64,000 nucleotides of DNA from Lithospermum erythrorhizon (Eukaryota; Streptophyta; Magnoliopsida; Boraginales; Boraginaceae), in the NCBI GenBank assembly GCA_019722365.1, contig JADFUC010000188.1, positions 558,001 through 622,000 on the forward strand, given 5' to 3'. Below are positions 47,436 through 60,230 of this stretch, piece after piece. The notes below the pieces were generated by a model. It worked only from the letters and a program-made list of their open reading frames with translations, was not told the DNA's origin and did not search any database. The position numbers were made by a program, and so were the translations under genes. How positions within the stretch are numbered: position 1 is the stretch's first letter; each line of letters begins with the position of its first letter.

Positions 47436-50430
47436 TATGAAAAGGAATGCCTGTTAAGCAAGAGTAGAAGGAATGTGTGCCAAAATATAGTGTCCAACAA
47501 ATTAAAGTTGTTTTCTAGGTAAACATGATTAGAATACCAAACTAGAAAAGAAGTAAAGAACCCTATAATTTATTTATTAACACATAAAAAAATGATTGAA
47601 GAGAGCTAAGTTTGAGGAGATTTTGAATAGCACATGAGAAGAGGAGATGAGTATGTTGGGAGTTGGGACTAACCTGGAATCCATGTGGCGATCAAATAGG
47701 AGAACGTCGGCTAGTTGAATAAATTAATCAAACGATTTTGACTTTCTGGAATCAATAACTGGAGTCACGACTATGTGGAGTTCTAAGCATACTTGTTTGC
47801 ACGTTTGATTTCATGAGGTTTATAATGTAGTACCATATATCATAGTATATGTTTGGAACGTTAACTCTAGCTAGTAGAGCTCAAGAATGCACATGTCGCA
47901 TGTTAATTGCATAAGTGGGTTTAGCTGATTTTCTTTTTGTACTATTAACTTGTCCATATAACACCTTGATAACCTAACGAAAATTGTTAAAACTAAATGT
48001 AGAGAAGCGTTGATCAGAAAAATGTATGTTTGGAGTATATGTTTTTTCACTAGACATCTTTTTGTTGTAAAAGGTGAAGAATGGCAACACTTTTCAAATT
48101 TCAGGTGATATCATTACAAGCGAAATACTCAACAATGATATAATCTAATAAAATATTAGTAGCAAATGAAGTTATCAAGCCAATTATAGCGCATTCATAT
48201 TTTATCACAGACGTAGCCGTAATTCTACGCGATTTAGCAAGACGCCAGAATTCAAATTTATAAATTCCTACGAATGTCGACGGCAAGATAATATCGCCGG
48301 AGAGGATTATACGCTATGGTGAAATAAGTAAAGTCGACGCTGCCCATATCGAGCATAATACATCCTCCCGAATTAATATATAAAAGCTCGACTACTTCCA
48401 TTTGGCCATTATCAATTACTCTAAATAACTCCTAACTTAAAGTCTTGAACTAATTCCCCTCATTCTTTTTTCTCCTCCCTCTCGCACCACTTATTCCAGC
48501 CGATCCCATGGATGTCCACAATCGGGTTTAAATAAATGCAGAATTGTATTTCATGGAAATGTCCATTATATTTGCATATATACGTGTCTTAACAAGGTAG
48601 GTCCATTTACCACGTTTAGATTTAGAATTCAGACCAAACACGTCGAGATGAAAAATAGGATCAAATACATTAAAATATTATGTTTATGTGGTAATACATT
48701 TTGTTTTTGCTAAGTAGTCTCAAATCTCAATCACTGCATTGCTATAATGTTTGGTTATATGTGATTGTCTACGTATGTGTCACTTAGGTGCACACCAAAA
48801 GATTTAATTACTTATTTATATTGACTATAAAAATGTTGACTTAATATCAATATCAATATCAATATTTATCGTAATAAAAGAGAGAAACGAGTAGCCTTCA
48901 CGCGATGGTCACTAGAAGATGCGCGTGCATCAGGAGTTGTACCACCCACAACAAAAGTTGTACCATGCTTCAACAGTTGTACCAGGCGCATCAAAACTTG
49001 TACACCGTGATCAGCATATATTTTTTTCGATCAACAATATACACACACTGAAATAATAAAAAAAGGACTGAAATTACTATTTTACTCCAAATGTTAATTT
49101 ATTAAAATACTACATTTAAAAATAGGGGGTGCTTCAGGAGTAAAGTAATCATTTTACACACAAAAACTACTGTTTTGGTGTGTGTATTTTTCTCCCCTCT
49201 TTAGATCTTCTCATCTCCACCGCCTCCCCTCCCCTCAATCAGTCCCCTCTCCCTCATAATCTTAAAACTTGCAAGGTAATATTTCAATCTTAAAAGTAAT
49301 TTCTGGTTATCATTTTCAATCAATATATGAGTTTGGTTTAGGGTTTTCAAATTCAATTATTAGGCGTTCAAATCTCAGTTCGATTTTTAGTTCTTGATTA
49401 TGTGTTTTATTTAGGGTTTTGAAATTCAATTATTAGGCATGAATTTGATTTTGAGTTTGTTGATTATAAGTTGGTTTAGGGGTTTGAAATTTTGTGCTTT
49501 TTCTTATAATCTTGATTTTTTTTTTATTTTTTTCCAATTTATCTTTCGAAATTGGTGTTTGTGTTTCTATTTATGTCTCTCTATTTTGTAGGTTATCCCT
49601 TTGATTTATCTTGACTGAATTTCTATTACTCGGTCCTTTTCGAAATGGTTGTTTTCTTCGATTTATTTTGATTTAAATCGTCAAATTTAAATCATCACGC
49701 TCGTGATCATCAGTTGACCAATTCTAATCATTGGTCAAATTTAGAATAAAATTCAATAAATTTTAATAAGGAATTACAGTTTTATGTTTTACCCACTTTT
49801 CATGAATAAAAAAATTATAATTGACATCTGCTAACCTATTATATATAATATATATTTTGAAATTTATTAGATTTGTTGCCGAGCAATTATCATTATCTGA
49901 CACACATAAAGCATCACGTAGCTTACCTGTGCTCATATCTTGCTTACAAGCCAAAGCTTTCCGTTGAGCCGGCGTGCACACCACCATAGCCATCAACCTG
50001 ACAACTCACCTTTTGTTTTTAATACATTTAATTTTTATTTTTTTTATAGGTATTTTTTTTGTCTCAGCTTAAACTCAAATCATAAGAGATAAACATAATA
50101 TAATCCTATCTAACAAACTCTACCGATATTTCCAAAGATAATAATAATTATCAACAATTATAATCCTAACAACTATTTCAATCATTATCTTTAACGCAAA
50201 CCACCGTTACTAACTTCTTTCTATCAATCACCAAGTGACGGGACAAGCTCCATAGATTATTAACAGTAGGACGAAATTTGAAAATAATCAAAAACATAAC
50301 AGTACAAAATATATATACTTCCTTCATCTTAAAAAATATTATTTTCAATTTTTTTAATTTTCTAATCAATTTTCTAGACGTCACTAAAATATTTTTGTAT
50401 AATATAATACTGAGAGAAATATTCATGTAT
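47436..50430. other. Intergenic region upstream of the GT47 gene
   Basis: The proximal part should hold the GT47 promoter. At 48935-49004 there is a ~20-bp repeat listed separately. At 49190-49620 a pyrimidine-rich stretch and T-rich sequence with a repeated TTTAGGGTTTT(G/C)AAATTCAATTATTAGGC phrase look like a 5' UTR and leader intron, but no coding exon follows. A short minus-strand frame near 49970-49993 ends in a good donor-like site, but its product is not recognisable. Confidence 0.4.
48935..49004. repeat. About 20-bp tandem repeat based on AGTTGTACCA
   Basis: AGTTGTACCA occurs at 48935, 48956 and 48975, with a variant AACTTGTACA at 48995. The spacings are 21, 19 and 20 bases. The spacers differ but share CATCA and CAACA words. 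Confidence 0.75.
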
Positions 50431-50663
50431 TGTTATGAATATAACTAAATATAATGTAAATAAATGTATATAATAATAAACACAAGAATAACTTCTTTAT
50501 CGCTTGTGTCGTTTTAGCTGTATCACAATACAAATAGCCGCCTATTTATAAAGCCTCCAAGATACAATAATAGTGTAATCAAAGAACTTGGTAAACAAGT
50601 AACATAATGACTTCCTAATCGCACCGCTTTCAAGGACAAGACATCCATAATATTTCCATAACA
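50431..50663 (-). repeat. Copia 3' LTR (233 bp)
   Basis: On the element strand it begins TGTTATGGAAATA at 50663 and ends TATTCATAACA at 50431, giving 7-bp perfect inverted ends TGTTATG/CATAACA. Inside it, GGCTTTATAAATAGGCGG (minus strand, about 50533-50550) is a credible TATA box. The bases left of it, TGTAT at 50426-50430, would be the target duplication, but the partner copy was not found. Confidence 0.85.
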
Positions 50664-50672
50664 CCCCCTGAT
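50664..50672 (-). other. Polypurine tract of the copia element
   Basis: The minus strand reads ATCAGGGGG directly before the LTR TGTTATG. This is the expected position and composition for plus-strand DNA priming. Confidence 0.75.
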
Positions 50673-51199
50673 GTCTAATTAACTAAAATATGCCTCGTTA
50701 AAACCTTATTAGGAAAAACCCGTCCTGGGGATAAAACCCAAATAAGTGAAAAAGCTATGTATTATTATTCTCAATATACGCTTATAATGTCAAGCCATTA
50801 AAACCTTATCAGAAAACCCATTTCGGGACAAACTTTTCGAATGTCGGCGCAGGAGCGATTTAAGGTATACATTCCGCCAGACATCACAAGATCGAATTGG
50901 TCGGATATCGATTTCACCATTCTTTGGAAGCATCACGCAAGTTAAGAATTTTTGGTATGCTTTGTTAATCTCCTTTGATATATCCTTATTTTAACTGTAA
51001 TACGCGTAATTATCTTCATAAAGAGTCGCCTGACCAACTTTCTATAATAATCCACACGTATTTTGGATACGACGGATCACGCTTCTACCAAACGCATTCA
51101 CGACTGCTTTCTCGTGTATCGACAAATATTTTAAAGATGGTTCGACGACGTAGTGAAATAGTTTGGTTTCATAGATCGCCACTTAAATAGTTGCCTCCA

Positions 51200-52400
51200 C
51201 CAGCGAATAAATATCCACTGCGGATCTTCCACATGTGGATCGACATATCCCCGCATCAACATATCCGATTAGCTCCACTGAGGTATTTAGCTCTAGAACA
51301 ATCCCATATCCATTGCACTTCTAAGGTATCATAGTTCTGTTTTAAATTCATTCCAATGTCTACGAAGTTGGCGCAGAATCATATTCCTTGCTACTGACAC
51401 CAAAGAAACGATATGTCCGGGTCTTCAGATGACCTAAGAAGATACATTAAGGTTCCACAAGACTTAAATAAGGTACTTCAAGACCAATTAGTTCTTCATT
51501 ATTTTCTCTAGGTCTAATGGGTCTTGTTCATCTAAAGGATCTCACAACCATCGGGGTGCTCAATGGATGTGACTTATCCATAAGAAATTGTTTTAAGACC
51601 TTTTTCACATAAGTTTCTTGACATACAAATATTCCTTTACTCAAGTGATCTATTTGCAGTCCAAGACAAAATTTTGTTTGTCCGAGATCTTTCATCTCAA
51701 ATTCCTTCTTTAAGCAGTTTACAGCTTTTGGAAGTTCTTCAGGAGTTCCAACTATATTTAAGTCATCAACATAAACTGCAATTATTACAAACTCTTTTCC
51801 TGATCTTTTCATGAAAATGCGACACAGCACTATTCTTATAATCCTCTCGATTAAATATTCACTTAGGCGATTATACCACATTCGCCCAGACTGCTTTAAT
51901 CCGTATAAGGACTTATTCAATTTTATAGAAAAATATTCTCGAGAACTTGAACCATGCTCGTGAAAACGTATCCTTCCGTGAGTTTCACATAAACGGCATT
52001 TTCAAGTTTACCATACGTATGGAAGTCAGAATAACGTCCATTGAAGAACAGTCCTTCATGTACCGGCCGCATTCACTAAATATCGAAAAGAATAGATTCA
52101 CCATCGGAGAATATGTCTCCTCATAATCAATGCAAGGTCTTATGAACTGGCCATGCTCCTGCCTGCACTTCAATTTCACCCCCATTTCAAGCCGCATAAA
52201 TACCCATTTATATCCCACGAAGCACTGCATCATGTGTCCAAAAACCTTTCGTTGTTCAAGTGATTTCACCCGACTGACGCTCTCTTTCCATTTTTGGCCA
52301 ATCATTCTCATGCTTGTGAAACTTTCGTTCATCAAGACATCACATATTCACGCTATATTATCTGAGAATTTATCGTCGACATGTATCTCATTTCTGCCCA
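51200..52400 (-). pseudogene. Copia reverse transcriptase and RNase H remnant
   Basis: The frame 51985-52335 encodes the N-terminal RT words GYKWVF and IDYEETYSP. After a frameshift, 51528-51920 encodes NKSLYGLKQSGRMWYNRL, the catalytic YVDD (residues 50-53 of that segment), EFEMKDLGQTKFCLGLQI and PLSTPMVVRS. These are the standard Ty1/copia RT landmarks in order. Between 51200 and 51520 the frame is lost, but PDI-like and MDMGLF-like words of the RNase H lead-in can be picked out in different frames. Confidence 0.85.
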
Positions 52401-52689
52401 ATCAGATCCCACTAATAATATAATTTATCAAGATCTCATTGTTACCACTCTGTGTACCCGAAGTTCTTTCCGAATCAAATTTATTAGTTACGAGTCGAGA
52501 TTCTTCTGTATTTGTCAGATCCCCTCTCTTTACCATTTACGGTGACAAGCCCTTTCTCTTCGAGACTTTATTCGAACCGATCGGGTTCTACCACGCTCAT
52601 GCCGCTTTTGTGACTCATTAAGAATACTATCGGGTCCTTCAGACACCACCGGGACGTGAGCATTTTCACCGGTACGCTATGATTTAGTC

Positions 52690-53060
52690 ACAAATTGGGT
52701 CGGGGTGCATTTGGCGCTTATTAGCTAAGCCTCAGAAATGAATTATCTCTTTGAACTTCTAATACCACATTGTTTTTGTACGTAGATCAAGATATGATAA
52801 TGATAATTCATTCCGCCTATCATTTCGCCTACTTATTCTCTCCCCTAATGTTGGAATCAGGACTGCTGGTGCTCGACAATCAACAAAATCGAGCAAGCAA
52901 ATAAGTCTCCTGCAAGGTCTCAACTACTTATTATGGATGCACTAAACCAACATAAATCTCAACCTCCTCAGACCCATCTTAGCTAAGCATGAGTAATGGG
53001 ACATATACCGCACTTCCAAATATTCTTAGATGGTAAATATTGGTGCTCCTAATTCGAAAC
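52690..53060 (-). pseudogene. Copia integrase C-terminal region remnant
   Basis: The minus strand at about 53000-53045 reads YHLRIFGSAVYVPI, matching the copia integrase phrase HLRxFGCAVYVPI. Further along (52760-52900) words such as RRNDRRNELSLSYLD and FKEIIHF appear in shifting frames, as in the integrase-to-RT linker. No intact catalytic core is visible. Confidence 0.65.
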
Positions 53061-55552
53061 CACCGTAGTGGCGGATGCCAGATGCATAACTTGCTTGGGC
53101 CTCGCTTGGCCCAATCAATTCACTCGCCTAACGCTGGTAAAACCTCGCTTGTTTGTAAAAGACTCAAGAATCTTGTCGAAGCAATAACTAAGATTTTGTT
53201 TTCCCTAAGACGCTTAATATCATCATTCGACACAACCAACAAGACAAGGATTTCAATGTCTTATAAAAAATTACGAGGCTGCATTATATTTATATGTCAT
53301 GATCATGAGCATTTAACGATACGTACACCCAAATTGGGAAAATCCCCGACCCGAACCATCGTGCACCGGCTGCCCGAGCTCATCATCTCAAAGGAGAAAT
53401 CAGCAAGCCCGTAGTTCAAGCTACATGTTCAAGCTGGGGATTCAATCGACATTCATACTAGATCTAAAAATCATGATAGTGCCAAACATTATCCAACTGG
53501 AAAGAAGATCTCTACGAAGATATTTGCAAATGCTCGGAAACCAACCAAAATTAGTTTTCAAATTGTTTGTTTACTTTAAAAAATGCTCGAGCTGCTTAAC
53601 GTCTGCCTCGAATAATCCTGCGGTAAGTTTGTTTTGTCTTAAATAATATCATGTATCGTTGTGATTTTACACTATAATTTGTTTTTAATAATTATAACGA
53701 TAAAATTAAATTTAATTATTTTATGTTGAAAAATATTATTATTATTATTATTATTTGAAAATATAATTATAATTATAAAATCATAATAACATATAATAAT
53801 AAGATAGAACGAATATATTTCATGTATAATGGGCACTGATTTATGAAAAAGAAATGATTTATGAAGAGAAAACGAAATATCTTTTTCAAATATCTCCTAT
53901 CGGCAGTTGCAAGCATTATAAGTGATATTTAACGATATGAAAGATGAATAAAGTTGGACAAGCAGATGAAATATTTATGGCTAAAAATACCTCATTGTGA
54001 GATGGTATTATACAAATGGCTAAACTCATCCATGCAAACTGCCACGTTTAGTTACACTAAGCTTTATTCAATATTTTTATTTGGACATGGAATTCAAATT
54101 ATGAGAAGAGAATAGGAGATCAATTGTAAAGTATTTTAATATTTCACTATTCCATGGATGTTTTAATCAATATATATTTATATATAAATGATATAATTAT
54201 ATAATGATGTTTTATCACCCTTTCTTTTTCATTTTTCACTATTACATATTTAATAATGAGATCAAATTAAATCGAGTATACAAAAAATTATATGATACAC
54301 CAATAATTTACACAAATTGAATTGTGTATCAATAACTATAATTAGTTTTTTGCTTTATTAGTTGATAAAAAACTAAACATCTTTGTGGCTTCTTATTATA
54401 TAGCATAGTCTTCATACGGATCATTATTTATTCTTTAGAATGTAGAATTGCTTTAGGATAAGTAGTATTACAGAGCATGCAAATAAAAACTGGGAGCGAT
54501 GTTATATATAAAAATGGATTGTCATCATTATATTTGGTCCACTAAATTTTAGTAGCTCTATAATTCTCTTAATATTTATGCAAATTTTATTATAGGATGA
54601 GTACAACAATATCCAATAATTTTATTAGATTGCATGATGCCCAAAGGAAGCAGAGGAGACGGCGTTGAAAGTACTTGAACAATAGGCGTGCAAATGAAGG
54701 AATTCACTCTGATAACTTAAATGCCACAAATTCTGGTGTAGAATATCGTAATGCATGTCAAAATGTGAGGAGACATGAAATGCAAGAGTCAATGTGAACA
54801 TCGTGAAGTTCGCAGATACATAGATGAACGAAAAACTGCTACAAAACATATTCCAAGTGGGCGATGCAAAGATGTTGAACTAAAAATCGCTACATTACAT
54901 TTTACTTAGATTCATTTAGTCACATTTTGTACATGTCGATTTTAACTTTCAACGATGTTTTAATCAATTTTCTTTTTTTCATTTTTTATTATTATATATT
55001 TCATAAATGAGACAGACAAACCAGCAAAAAGATTTATTATATTAACAACAAATTCCCGCATGCGCCTGACCAAGCATCGATATCTAGTAAATAAGCAAAA
55101 CAAAGGAAAAAGGATAATCGGTACCCAATTCATTAAAATACCTAATTTTTCTTTTTTATTAAACATTTCAAAATTTAAACATCATTATACTATCACAAAT
55201 GTTTTAACGACCCTTGCAAGTACCTACTACACGATAAATACTCATTATCTGACTTGCTAAAAAACATTTATAAACTCGTTTGACATATTGAGTTGAGTAA
55301 ACAAAACCAAATATTTCGACAAGTCGAGTCAGGTAACGTAGTTCGAACCATTATCTCAACCGTCAAACTCGTTTAACTACTTCCAATATAATCAATACCC
55401 GCTCGAACCCACTTCGATAAATACCCCAAACATCATTCGAATAACCCCAAGTTGTGCATTTATAACAAAGACCACTCAAACCCTACTTACCTTTCCACAA
55501 ACATTTGAATTTAGAAAATTCAAACAGACAAAACAAAAACCAACATTAAAAA
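53061..55552. other. Intergenic sequence
   Basis: No supportable gene. It contains a short (TTA)n microsatellite near 53736-53755 and AT-rich sequence. The 124-codon frame at 53040-53414 lies partly in copia debris and has no motifs. The last few hundred bases should contain the POLD4 promoter. Confidence 0.45.
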
Positions 55553-56630
55553 ATGTCGACTTCTTCATCAAAATCGGACATGAAAGGGTTCTATAAGCAG
55601 AAGAAAAGCGGAGGCATCACAAAGTCAAAGGGAAACTCAACGCCGAAGCATTCCGCCACGTGTGGCTCCGAGGCGGCGCAACCACCTGCTCTTGTTACTA
55701 GCCGTGGAACTCCAGATCTCAAAGGTCAATATTATCTATTTCATTTAGTTAATTATTTTGGTTTGGAGCTAATTTTATTGTGTTAATTTTTTGGATTATG
55801 TGGAAAAGTTTTGGACTGTGAGTGTTTGACTTGTGGTATGGATATTTTTATATGAATTTAAGTTAATTTGAGTGAATTATTACTTCAATAGTGTGTGTGT
55901 GATTATTTTTGAGTAATAACATTTCAATTAAATTCCTAATTGACTTGAAGGTTGGACTAATTTAAAAAACATATTTTGATTTTAAAGTATTTTATGCAAA
56001 ATATTGAAATGTAAATGTTTGTCCGTGCGCTATAAATCCTTTGACAAGCTAAATTGAGTCTATTACTGAGTTAATCGAAGTTGAAAATACTCTTGCTAGT
56101 GACCAGTAACCAGAAGCTAAATTGAGATCATTGTATTTGTGAATAAGATGATTTCAGTTAAATTTGCAAGTTGATTTAAAGTTTAGACTTATTAATTTAT
56201 GAAATTATTGTGCTATCATATTACTTTGCCCGGTAATATGCAAAAATGTGAAATGGAAGTGTTTGAGGCATGGTATGAATCCTTTGGCATCCTTTTTAAG
56301 CTAAATGTGGTGAGTTATTAGTGAGATGATTATATGTTATGAAGAACATTGCAATTAAATTATGTTGGAAGGATTATTATAGTATCCTGAATTTACTAAC
56401 GGCTTTTTTGTTGCATTTCGATTGATCAATTTTCAGATAATTATGATGATAATGAGGAAATGTTGAGGCAGTTCGACATGAACATGGCTTATGGGCCGTG
56501 TCTAGGGATGAGTAGATTGGATCGGTGGGAGCGTGCGGTGGCACTTGGCCTCAATCCCCCAGAAACAATCGAACATCTCCTGAAATTGTCTGATGTTCGC
56601 CTTGGCTGCTTGTGGGATGGCCGCGTTTAG
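55553..56630 (+). CDS. POLD4: DNA polymerase delta subunit 4 (two exons)
   Basis: Exon 1 is 55553-55724 and exon 2 is 56437-56630. The intron begins GTCAAT after AAAG and ends TTTTCAG. Together they encode 121 residues. The C-terminal half (residues 58-121) carries the family signature: MLRQFDMNMAYGPCLGMSRL, DRWERAVALGLNPPETIEHL and the final SLWDGRV-type end, here GCLWDGRV. The N-terminus has MKGFYKQKKSGG, a basic aromatic stretch at the place where the human p12 subunit has its PCNA/POLD2 contact motif. POLD4 is the smallest subunit of the replicative lagging-strand polymerase and acts in the nucleus; it stabilises the complex and helps it respond to damage. The linker in exon 1 is Ser/Lys/Thr-rich and probably disordered. 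The length is normal for plants and the gene is intact. Confidence 0.93.
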
Positions 56631-58137
56631 GCTCTCTGTAATTGTCCTGAAATCTGTTGTTAGTCTTCTTCTCGAATCTTGCTTTATGTATAACTTCTTG
56701 TTATCAGTCGTGTTTCTGTTATCTGTGCCTAGATTTCGTAATAGTATTAACTTGAATGTCCTTTGGTTTATGCCTTTGATGGATCTCGCTGGTCGGTTTT
56801 GGTATGTAAATATCCAGTGCGTTTGATTAGCTCGAATCAATTCCTATGTTATGTTACTGTTTCTTTCAGATTGATTGGTTATTCAGTTACTATATCTTCT
56901 GGATTCTTCAATTATAACGAACAACATATTTTTAGTACGGAGTAATGGAAATTTGATGCCCATGAGATGGTAACACACTTCACAGTTTTCTATAGTCTAG
57001 CACCAACAATCAAGCAAATAGAACACCATCTTTACTCAATTGGTTCACTTGATCTTGCATATAATTGATGTGTGTAATTATATACATACTTTTTTTTAAC
57101 GGGAGATTCGCAGCCGCTACTCTTTGAGTGCGCACTGGGTAAACCTCGGATTGACGCAATAGTTACACATACTTATTTTGATCACATATGTTACGTGTTG
57201 AGAGGATTAGTTACAGTTAATGTTTTAAAGGTCTAGAGGTTGGCTCTTGATATTTGACTAGTATTGCAACTTTAGTGCACGAATTTGTTTGATCAAGTTA
57301 TTTGTATTTTTACAAGGACATTTTTATACAATCAAAATTAGGGTAGCTAATGAGTCGAGCATTACATGACTTGTCATGTTTGAGGTATTTGAGAAGTATC
57401 ACTTGCCATGTTTGCTTGCTTAAAAGAAATTTTGATCCAGGTTTTTGAGTGAGACATATGCTAATACAAATAAAACTCGACTTGTTCGCTTTACATGAAA
57501 AAAGAATAGTTGAAATTTATGATGTCCGGTTCATAAAAACTTGCATATCCCTTCATTTCTATTTTTAAGGATCATTTAATTTTATGCTTTAATAAAAATT
57601 TAAATTCATCTCTCAAACTTGATTTTCTTTTCATTTTTTCTTACCTAATTTGGTAAAATAGAACTTTAAAAAAGGAAATTTATTTTAGGAAAATGGTTAT
57701 TAAAAATAGGAATGGGGAGTATTACTAAATATGGAAACATTGTTTTTAGCCCAGTAACTCTTGAAACATTTATTTCTTGAAAGTAAAAATCAACTCCAAA
57801 CATTTGAGACATATCAAAATATGATATGTTTGAAATTCAAATTTTACAAATAAGAAATAGAGTCCTATCTACATCGATACCCCAGAGAAATTCACTGAAT
57901 TATTGCCTGATCTCTTGGTATTTGTTTCACTTGACACTCAGTTGATGGATGTACCTTGTCTGACACTACCCTGTCTACAACTTGGATTTCAGAAGCTAAA
58001 AATAGATAATAGGGCAGAAATCTTGATGAAGATTCTACAACTGAATAATTGTTAGCATCAAAATGTTCATTTACATAATTAGCATCAATTTCAACATGGA
58101 ATGAAATAATGCATTCATACAGTAAAACATAGACGTA
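56631..58137. other. Intergenic sequence downstream of POLD4
   Basis: The first few hundred bases include the POLD4 3' UTR. A SINE-like fragment lies at 57085-57175. The rest is AT-rich, without a gene. Confidence 0.5.
57085..57175 (-). repeat. Possible SINE-type retroposon fragment
   Basis: On the minus strand a GC-richer piece (GTTTACCCAGTGCGCACTC, then GTAGCGGCTGCGAATCTCCC) ends in an A-run. That is the layout of a SINE or short LINE 3' end. No A/B box is visible in the fragment, so the call is tentative. Confidence 0.35.
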
Positions 58138-60230
58138 TGTAGATATCGAAAATTTATCAAAATAATAATTAAATTGATTTAGATAAATTAATCAAATTAA
58201 CTAAAAGTAGAGCCATTAAAAGATGTCACGTGGCTGATTAGGGTTCCCGATCAAATCCTAAATTCAAATTAAACTCTCGATCGAATGCGGTTCATGGAAC
58301 AAGCCCCGAATTAATTGAAGTAAAAAAAATAAGGGTTTCTACATTAATTAACCCTAAAGTTGAACTCGAAATAGGATTCCCGAGAAAACAGCCTCGCATT
58401 AAATGTCAATTAAAATTGGGGCTCAAAACCCCCCAATTTTATTGTTTGAACTCGGCCATAAGGAACATTCCTAGTTTTTACCAAAACGAAGAATCTAAAT
58501 CACTTTACCCAAAATGAAGACCTTGCTTATGTGGTTCTAAATCAAGACCCTAAGCTATTTAGTTCAAAAATCAAGGCTCCAAAAGGTCCTGGATCAATAC
58601 GATAATGCATTTCACCTGTAAAGTTAACTTAACCTTCTTTTATAATACGAAATAGGTGCCTATTTCTAATACTTGGACACCAAGTAATTCCTAAATTATC
58701 CAATCCATCTAAATCTCGCTTCAAAATTCACCAAGACGTGATTCATCTCGAAATCAAATCGCCCAATCAAGCAGCATTCAAGCCCGTGAACCTATAAATA
58801 CCCCCCTCCCTATTTTACGAAATCCATCATTTCATCACATTCCACTACCAAAAAATACACAAAACTCTCGAGAAAATACGTGAGAAAAAACTTCAAATTT
58901 CTCTAAGTTAAATCTTTTAAGCTCGCTAAAGAAACACCACGCTGCCGGAAAACACCTCCAGGTGGCCAAAATAGGGCCTGAAATCAAGAATTATTGCACA
59001 AATGCAGCAATTCTTCAAGTTAGAAGCAAAAATCTTACGAGAATCAATTTAAAGTTTAGCCCCTGACATTCATAAATTCAATGAACACCAAAATCTCTGC
59101 AAGCTGATTCATCAAATCCCAAATATGTGAACACAAATGCAGCTGCTCACAATCCCTATAGTTGATTCTAGGTAGTGAAACACGCCGCAAAGCCCCCCTT
59201 GGGTTTAAATATTAAGATTATCAACAAGGCCGAAAAGTTCTTCCACCTTCATACCGATCATCACTCTACAACAATGTTCAAGCATGTCAAGCTGGTAGTA
59301 AAGCCAAGTAACGCTATACTAAAGTTAAATCAAGTCCGAGTGAGGCTAAATCTCACTAACTTCCACGTGGGTCATATCCCTTAAGTCCTAAGTGAGTCCA
59401 AATCTCACTAAGTCCCATCCTGAGGCCAAATCTCACCAAGTCCCACCGGGGTCATATCCCTTAAATCCCACTCTACAACACGTCAAGTAAGCATCAGTTT
59501 AGTATAAACACGGCTAACGCTATTTCAACACTGCCGCTATCACCCATACAACTCGAAGCTCGGAGTCCTATCTCAAATCAAGTGTCATATCAAGGCACTA
59601 AGTCCCATCACATGCTCGGCCCTCGCCTACCAAGCCCCACCACAAAAGCTTTTAAGCATTCTCCTAGGTAACAAATCTCAAGTCCCACTCAGGCTAAATA
59701 GAAATTTTTATTCAACTCTAAATCCCACTAAGAAGACTAAAACAAGTCCACACTACAAACACTCTCTCTAGTAAGTCCATCAATCCGTACCAAGTCCAAG
59801 ACCCAATATCACGCCCATACAACCAACACGGAAATACGCCGCTAAGGCTTCCGACTTGACCATATCCGGGGCACTTACGAGTCTCAAGTATATCAAGACT
59901 AGATACATAACTAGCCCATGTAGCTTCTACTCAAGTCTAAATTTCATAGAGCTCCTATCCAAATCAAATGCTTAAGTTCAAGCCTCAACTAAGCAACTCA
60001 AATTAAATCAAATCAAGTCAACTGCTGTTCAAGCTCTCAAATCAAGTCGCTGTGTCTTTACATCTCATAAACTCATCGCTGAAACTAGTGGACCGATAGC
60101 TTGATAGTCTGATCCTACGCGATTTGATAAAACTCAGATCATAATTTTTCCTACAGCCAGCTTTTATTTCAGACTCCCTATCATAAATAATAAAAATTTT
60201 CTTTGCATTACATAACTTAAATAAATTATT
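58138..60230 (+). repeat. LTR-like sequence related to the solo LTR at 26895
   Basis: It begins TGTAGATATCGAAAATTTAT, similar to the start of the 26895 LTR, and has GATTAGGGTTC shortly after, as that LTR does. At 58793 CTATAAATACCCC is a credible plus-strand TATA box, followed by a pyrimidine- and A-rich leader. The 59280-60000 part is dense in AAGTCC and CAAGTC words, as in the other copy, and TTTTCTTTGCAT near the end matches TATTCTTTGCAT there. The 3' terminus and target duplication were not found, so the end is approximate. Confidence 0.5.

Larger units (their letters stand above)
50431..53060 (-). mobile_element. 3' portion of a Ty1/copia retrotransposon
   Basis: On the minus strand, from high to low coordinates, the element shows the integrase C-terminal region, RT, an RNase H remnant, a polypurine tract and the 3' LTR. 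No 5' LTR matching the 3' LTR is seen at higher coordinates, so the 5' half is lost or too diverged. All frames are interrupted. Confidence 0.85.

Noticed and set aside
49763..49996. A minus-strand frame starting MAMVVCTPAQRKALACKQDM
   Set aside because: It has a good donor-like site (ACAG then GTAAGC) after residue 23, but no second exon or family could be recognised, so it is not listed as a gene.
56502..56840. Minus-strand 112-codon frame over POLD4 exon 2
   Set aside because: It is antisense to the conserved POLD4 C-terminal exon and its 3' UTR.
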